A DNA stretch of 17,413 nt. Origin: Actinomycetota bacterium (lineage in GTDB: Bacteria > Actinomycetota > Thermoleophilia > Gaiellales > Gaiellaceae). Numbering within the stretch: the stretch's first letter is position 1; every line of letters starts with the position of its first letter. Of the stretch, positions 13,777-17,413 are shown piece after piece. The stretch spans positions 1 to 17,413 of the forward strand of contig JACCVK010000034.1 of NCBI GenBank assembly GCA_013698195.1, given 5' to 3'. The notes beneath the pieces are model-generated. The model worked only from the letters and a program-made list of their open reading frames with translations, was not told the origin of the DNA and ran no database searches. The position numbers were made by a program, and so were the translations under genes.

Positions 13777-14348
13777 TCCTCGCTTCGACCTCCCCCCAGC
13801 GCCGCGCGATCCTGGAGCAGTTGGGCATCCCGTTCGAAGTGGTCGCGCCAAGCTACGTCGAGGACGACGATGCCCTTGTAACTGATCGTTACAAACCGGA
13901 GGAGATCGTCCGAGCACACGCCGAGGGCAAGGCGCGCTCCGTCCACACAACCGAATCGGTCACGCTCGGTGTGGACACGGCCGTCGTGCTCGATGGGCGA
14001 ATCTACGGAAAGCCTGTGGACGGGGAGGACGCGGCGCGAATGCTCGCTGCACTGTCGGGACGAACCCACACCGTGATCTCCGGCCTCTGCCTGCTCGGCC
14101 CTGGTCTCGCGGCCGTCGAGCACGACCGCACCGATGTGACCTTTCGCGAGCTCGCGCCCGAGACGGTCGCCGCTTACCTCGAGAGCGGCGAGTGGGAAAG
14201 TCGCGCGGGTGCGTACGCGATTCAGGGACTCGGCGGCCGTCTCGTCATGAGCATCGAGGGCGACTACCTGAACGTCGTCGGTCTCCCGGGGGCACTCCTC
14301 GTGTCGCTCCTCGAGCGTCACGCGCCGAAAGTGCTGGAAAAGGCATAG
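13752..14348 (+). CDS. maf: Maf family nucleoside triphosphate pyrophosphatase
   Basis: House-cleaning enzyme hydrolysing non-canonical or excess nucleoside triphosphates to monophosphates. The 198-residue protein begins LVLASTSPQRRAILEQLGI, the Maf signature. It has VTLGVDTAVVLDGRIYGKP with catalytic Asp75 and Lys87, then YLESGEWESRAGAYAIQGLGG with Gln158, then GDYLNVVGLPGALL. The Arg17, Lys87 and Gln158 set is consistent with the dTTP/UTP pyrophosphatase branch (YhdE-like) more than the m7GTP branch; this is inference. The ATG at 13752 lies inside the methyltransferase gene, with GGAG only two bases upstream, so the exact start is moderately sure. Maf next to mreB is a very common bacterial arrangement. 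Confidence 0.92.
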   Translation: MGTTQDRLVLASTSPQRRAILEQLGIPFEVVAPSYVEDDDALVTDRYKPEEIVRAHAEGKARSVHTTESVTLGVDTAVVLDGRIYGKPVDGEDAARMLAALSGRTHTVISGLCLLGPGLAAVEHDRTDVTFRELAPETVAAYLESGEWESRAGAYAIQGLGGRLVMSIEGDYLNVVGLPGALLVSLLERHAPKVLEKA

Positions 14349-14349
14349 G

Positions 14350-14355
14350 TAGACT
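14350..14355 (+). promoter_or_regulatory. -10-like box TAGACT for mreB
   Basis: TAGACT directly follows the maf stop and ends 11 bases before the mreB ATG. It is identical to the boxes before valS and mreC. Because GGAG (14357-14360) also sits six bases before the ATG, either a very short leader or translation coupled to maf is possible. Confidence 0.5.
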
Positions 14356-14366
14356 CGGAGCCCTTC

Positions 14367-15425
14367 ATGGCGTTCTTCAAGACCCTGACCGGCTTCGGCG
14401 GTCGCGACATGGCCGTCGACCTCGGCACCGCGAACACGCTCGTGTACGTCCGCGGGCGCGGAATCGTCCTCTCAGAGCCGTCCGTAGTCGCGATCGACCA
14501 GCGCACCGGAGAGGTGCACGCGGTCGGTGTCGAGGCGAAGCGGATGCTCGGACGCACGCCTGGCTCGATCTCCGCGATCCGTCCGTTGAAGGACGGCGTC
14601 ATCGCCGACTTCGACGTGACCGAGCAGATGCTCCGCCACTTCATCCAGAAGGTGCACCAGAACCGTTTCGCGCACCCGCGCGTCGTCGTCTGCGTGCCTT
14701 CAGGCGTGACCGGTGTCGAGAAGCGCGCGGTCGAGGAGGCGACGCTCTCTGCCGGTGCACGCCAGGCATATCTCATCGAGGAGCCGATGGCCGCGGCGAT
14801 CGGCGCGGGCCTCCCCGTCGCCGAGCCGACCGGGAACATGATCGTGGACATCGGCGGAGGGACGAGCGAGGTCGCCGTCATCTTCCTCGGCGGCATCGTC
14901 GTCTCCCAGAGCATGCGCGTCGGCGGCGACGAGATGGACGAGGCGATCGTCACCCACATCAAGAAGGAGTACAAGCTCCTCGTGGGGCAGCAGACGGCCG
15001 AGGAGATCAAGCTCGAGATCGGGTCCGCCTTCCGCTTGAAGGAGGAATTGCAAGCGGAGGTGCGCGGGCGCGACATGCTGACCGGCCTTCCGAAGACCGT
15101 GATCATCTCGTCGGAGGAGGTTCGACGCGCGCTCGACGAGCCGGTGACGCTGATCATCGACGCGCTCAAGTCGACGCTCGACAAGACGCCGCCCGAGCTC
15201 GCCGCGGACATCATGGACCGCGGCATCGTCCTTGCCGGCGGCGGGGCGTTGCTTCAAGGACTCGACGACCGGGTCCGGCACGAGACGCAGATCCCGGTAC
15301 ATCTGGCTGACAGCCCGCTGACCTGCGTTGCGGTCGGCTCCGGGCGCAGCCTCGAGGAGTTCGACGTCATCCACCGCGCGAGCCGGAATCGCCGGGCGCG
15401 GCGCAACGGGCTGCTCCGCTACTAG
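14367..15425 (+). CDS. mreB: Rod-shape determining actin homologue MreB
   Basis: Bacterial actin that polymerises under the membrane and guides lateral wall synthesis. The 352-residue protein shows the actin-fold ATPase motifs: phosphate 1 MAVDLGTANTLVYV (15-28), SEPSVVA, phosphate 2 IVDIGGGTSEVAV (Asp161-Thr166), and the adenosine motif IVLAGGGALLQGL (Ala290-Gly293). The N-terminus MAFFKTLTGF is a short hydrophobic/amphipathic membrane-binding stretch, common in MreB. The start is supported by TAGACT and GGAG upstream. maf lies 18 bases upstream. mreC follows after 68 bases with its own -10-like box, so mreB may be made separately and in excess. Confidence 0.97.
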   Translation: MAFFKTLTGFGGRDMAVDLGTANTLVYVRGRGIVLSEPSVVAIDQRTGEVHAVGVEAKRMLGRTPGSISAIRPLKDGVIADFDVTEQMLRHFIQKVHQNRFAHPRVVVCVPSGVTGVEKRAVEEATLSAGARQAYLIEEPMAAAIGAGLPVAEPTGNMIVDIGGGTSEVAVIFLGGIVVSQSMRVGGDEMDEAIVTHIKKEYKLLVGQQTAEEIKLEIGSAFRLKEELQAEVRGRDMLTGLPKTVIISSEEVRRALDEPVTLIIDALKSTLDKTPPELAADIMDRGIVLAGGGALLQGLDDRVRHETQIPVHLADSPLTCVAVGSGRSLEEFDVIHRASRNRRARRNGLLRY

Positions 15426-15479
15426 TTGTTGCAACCGCGCTAAGCAGCCGGCAGGTCGGGAAACGGCTTGCAGCCTCGC

Positions 15480-15485
15480 TAGACT
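15480..15485 (+). promoter_or_regulatory. -10-like box TAGACT for mreC
   Basis: TAGACT ends 8 bases before the GTG at 15494, predicting leaderless initiation and fixing that GTG as the start. The 68-base gap also holds a perfect 8-base palindrome, GTTGCAAC, at 15428-15435, of unknown meaning. Confidence 0.55.
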
Positions 15486-15493
15486 GGGCCGTC

Positions 15494-16432
15494 GTGCCCC
15501 GGCATCGCAGCGCTCGCTCGGCGGCGCTGGGCGTGACTGTCCGGCCCGTGTCGCCCACCCCGCTCGGCCCCCGAGGCGCCGGGGCTCTCCGGCGACGACT
15601 CGTGGTCGGGATCCTCGTCGTCCTCGCGCTCATGCTCATCTCGCTGTCCTTCCGCTCCGGCTCGGACGGCTCGCTCGGCGGCATCCACGCAGCGGGCGCA
15701 ACGGTTCTCCGGCCGTTCGCGGTGGGTGTCGAGCGCGTTGCCCAGCCGTTCCGGGATGCCTACAACTGGGTGGACAGCCTCTTCGCCGCCCGCTCGGAAG
15801 CCGAGCGGCTCCGTCAGGAGGTCGAGGACCTCCGTCAGCGCGCGATTCAGAACGAGTTTGCACGCCAGCAGAACCTCACGCTCCGCGCGCTACTCGAGTA
15901 TCGGGACGGTCCGAGCTTCCCGGGTGACTTCCACGGCCTCCCGGCCGAGGTGACCACGCGGCCGACAGGGGCCTTCACGCAGGCGGTCGTCGTGGCGGTC
16001 GGCTCCGATGACGGCGTGCGTGTCAACGATCCGGTGGTCGCGCCCGAAGGGCTGGTCGGGATCGTGACGCGCGTCGCACCCGGCCTGTCCCGCGTGCAGC
16101 TCTTGAGCGACCAACAGCTCGCCGTGCCATCCCTCGATCTGCGCACGAGCGCCTCCGGCATCGTTCGACATGCGCGCGGTACGCGCGAGACCCTGGTACT
16201 CGACCGGGTCCGAAAGGAGGACCGCGTGCGCGTGGGCGACGAGATCGTGACCGCGGGCTGGGCGGCGAGCGGTTTCAGCTCGCTGTATCCGAAGGGGATA
16301 CCCGTGGGCGCAGTGACGAGCGTCGGCCAGACGGACACCGACCTCTACCAGCAAGTCCAGGTCGATCCGTACGTCGACTTCGGCGCGCTCGACGCCGTCC
16401 TGGTCCTCATTCCCGAGACTCGCCCTCGATGA
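15494..16432 (+). CDS. mreC: Rod-shape determining protein MreC
   Basis: Bitopic membrane protein that assembles in the periplasm or cell-wall space and activates PBP2. The 312-residue product has a basic cytoplasmic tail, one transmembrane helix (about 36-53, LVVGILVVLALMLISLSF), a coiled coil (about 96-128, SEAERLRQEVEDLRQRAIQN) and then the two six-stranded beta domains of the family, with DGVRVNDPVVAPEGLVGIVTRV and WAASGFSSLYPKGIPVGAVTSV. The beta strand at the end reads VDFGALDAVLVLI. The GTG start is chosen from the TAGACT box 8 bases upstream; a downstream GTG (codon 14) is the alternative. The stop overlaps the mreD ATG by four bases (ATGA). Confidence 0.95.
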   Translation: MPRHRSARSAALGVTVRPVSPTPLGPRGAGALRRRLVVGILVVLALMLISLSFRSGSDGSLGGIHAAGATVLRPFAVGVERVAQPFRDAYNWVDSLFAARSEAERLRQEVEDLRQRAIQNEFARQQNLTLRALLEYRDGPSFPGDFHGLPAEVTTRPTGAFTQAVVVAVGSDDGVRVNDPVVAPEGLVGIVTRVAPGLSRVQLLSDQQLAVPSLDLRTSASGIVRHARGTRETLVLDRVRKEDRVRVGDEIVTAGWAASGFSSLYPKGIPVGAVTSVGQTDTDLYQQVQVDPYVDFGALDAVLVLIPETRPR

Positions 16433-16956
16433 CTGCCGGGCTCGCGCTGCGTGCCGCTGCGGTCGTCTTCGTCGCCGCGCTCTTCCAGGCGGCGATCTTC
16501 TCGTCGTTCTCGATCTACGCCGGTACGCCTGACGTGCTCCTCGTCACGGTCATCTCACTCGGGTTGTTGCGCGGCTCAGTGCCCGGTGCAGTCCTCGGGT
16601 TCGCGGGTGGACTGGTTGTCGACCTGCTCACGCTCGAGACCCTCGGCCTGACGTCGCTCGTCCTCACACTCGTCGGCTTCTGGGCCGGACGTTATGCGGA
16701 GACGACCGCGCGGGGTCGTCTCATGCCACTGTTCCTGGCCGTCGGCGTGATGACGGTGCTCGCCGGCTTCTTCGCGTTTGCACTCCACTACATGCTCGGA
16801 GACAGCGTGGTCGTGCGGCATGCGCTCTTCACCACGCTCTGGCCGGCCGTACTCCTCAATCTCATCGTCGCGGTGCCGGTGCATGCGCTCGTGCGGACGC
16901 TCGTCGGCAAGCGAACGACGTTCCAGCCGGCAGGACAGGTGGAGCTCGTTGCCTAA
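16429..16956 (+). CDS. mreD: Rod-shape determining protein MreD
   Basis: Integral membrane partner of MreC in the elongasome. The 175-residue protein is almost entirely hydrophobic, with about five transmembrane helices. It contains GTPDVLLVTVISLGLLRG, GAVLGFAGGLVVDLLTLETLGLTSL and GRYAETTARGRLMPL, the conserved MreD loop pattern (aspartate in the second helix region, Gly-rich helix, then D-L). The C-terminal tail is short and cytoplasmic. It is translationally coupled to mreC by an ATGA overlap and overlaps the mrdA start by 8 bases. Confidence 0.93.
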   Translation: MTAGLALRAAAVVFVAALFQAAIFSSFSIYAGTPDVLLVTVISLGLLRGSVPGAVLGFAGGLVVDLLTLETLGLTSLVLTLVGFWAGRYAETTARGRLMPLFLAVGVMTVLAGFFAFALHYMLGDSVVVRHALFTTLWPAVLLNLIVAVPVHALVRTLVGKRTTFQPAGQVELVA

Positions 16957-17413
16957 CGGGGCCTACGAGGAGCCGCGCTCGGGGTCGGGACGCTTTCTCC
17001 CACCCGATCCGAAGGCTCGCGAGCCGTACCGCCTGGCGCCGTCTCTCGCCCTCCGGGTCGGGATCCTCGGGGCTCTCGCGCTCCTGATCTTCGGAATCCT
17101 CTTCTTCCGACTCTGGTCGCTGCAGGTGCTCTCGGGTGACGACTACCTGACGGCCGCGCAGAACAACCAAGTCCGGCTCGTTAGGGAGGAGGCTCCGCGC
17201 GGGCCGATCCTCGACCGCGATGGCCGGGTGATCGTCTCGAACGTCGCTGGTACCGCTGTTCAGCTCTGGGTCGGCGACATGCCGCGAGCCGAGCGCAGGC
17301 GCCGCGAGATCGTTCGCCGGCTCGCTCGGGTGCTCAGCGTGCCTCAGCGCGAGCTCGCGCGCGACGTCGCCTCCCGCGCCTCCGACCCGCTCACGCCGAT
17401 CACGGTCAAGACG
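16949..17413 (+). CDS. mrdA: Penicillin-binding protein 2, N-terminal part (runs off window)
   Basis: Elongasome transpeptidase partner of RodA; only the first 155 residues are present and the frame is open at the window end. It begins with a Pro/Arg-rich cytoplasmic tail (EEPRSGSGRFLPPDPKAREPYRL). One transmembrane helix follows (about 33-55), then SLQVLSGDDYLTAAQNNQVR and the pedestal-domain motif APRGPILDRDGRVIVSN typical of class B PBPs. The catalytic SxxK domain lies beyond the window. I chose the TTG at 16949, which overlaps mreD by 8 bases and has GGAG four bases upstream; no other start fits in this frame nearby. rodA would be expected next. Confidence 0.9.
   Translation, partial: MPNGAYEEPRSGSGRFLPPDPKAREPYRLAPSLALRVGILGALALLIFGILFFRLWSLQVLSGDDYLTAAQNNQVRLVREEAPRGPILDRDGRVIVSNVAGTAVQLWVGDMPRAERRRREIVRRLARVLSVPQRELARDVASRASDPLTPITVKT

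Noticed and set aside
15428..15435. 8-base palindrome GTTGCAAC after mreB as an operator or terminator
   Set aside because: A single short palindrome without a second copy or a U-tract is expected by chance at this scale.
1..17413. New defence, CRISPR, phage or mobile genetic system
   Set aside because: No spaced repeats, integrase, transposase, toxin-antitoxin, reverse transcriptase or nuclease motifs were seen on either strand. The content is housekeeping and biosynthetic throughout.

Overview
The window is about 17.4 kb of GC-rich bacterial chromosome. It is densely packed with housekeeping genes, many of them joined by 4-base start/stop overlaps. Gene content and order point to an Actinomycetota lineage. 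I infer the deep-branching class Thermoleophilia (Gaiellales/Solirubrobacterales-like) from protein style, from the mreBCD-PBP2 locus, and from the repeated TAnnnT box sitting just before start codons. This placement is inference and was not checked against any database.

Layout, left to right. (1) 56-1486, minus strand: a membrane-anchored GAF-GGDEF diguanylate cyclase, readable only across four compensating single-base frameshifts. (2) 1666-5903, plus: valS-trpE-trpG, a probable operon. (3) 5913-7018, minus: pheA-aroQ, prephenate dehydratase followed by a separate chorismate mutase. (4) 7106-9563, plus: class II DAHP synthase and tyrA. (5) 9595-10848, minus: a class V PLP aminotransferase with a Tat-like N-terminus. 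(6) 10886-12572, plus: folC, a 37-residue membrane peptide and a membrane double-zinc-ribbon protein. (7) 12600-14348, plus: ndk, a SAM methyltransferase and maf. (8) 14367-17413, plus: mreB, mreC, mreD and the start of mrdA (PBP2), cut by the window end.

How the genes work together. Blocks 2-4 cover the entry step of the shikimate pathway (DAHP synthase) and every chorismate branch point: anthranilate for Trp, prephenate to phenylpyruvate for Phe, and prephenate to hydroxyphenylpyruvate for Tyr. The feedback-sensing parts (TrpE LLES motif, ACT domains on PheA and TyrA) appear to be present. Blocks 6-8 resemble the actinobacterial backbone valS-folC-membrane protein-ndk-mreBCD-pbp2. The aromatic genes and the aminotransferase therefore sit as an extra block between valS and folC. 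The mre genes and PBP2 belong to the elongasome (lateral wall synthesis).

The most interesting signal is regulatory. Nearly every transcription-unit head has a TAnnnT -10-like box ending 6-11 bases before the start codon, while genes internal to overlapping clusters lack it. This suggests widespread leaderless transcription. I found no tRNA, rRNA, CRISPR array, insertion sequence or phage gene, and nothing that clearly looks like a new defence or mobile system. No gene-free stretch exceeds 300 bases; the longest is about 180 bases (1487-1665).
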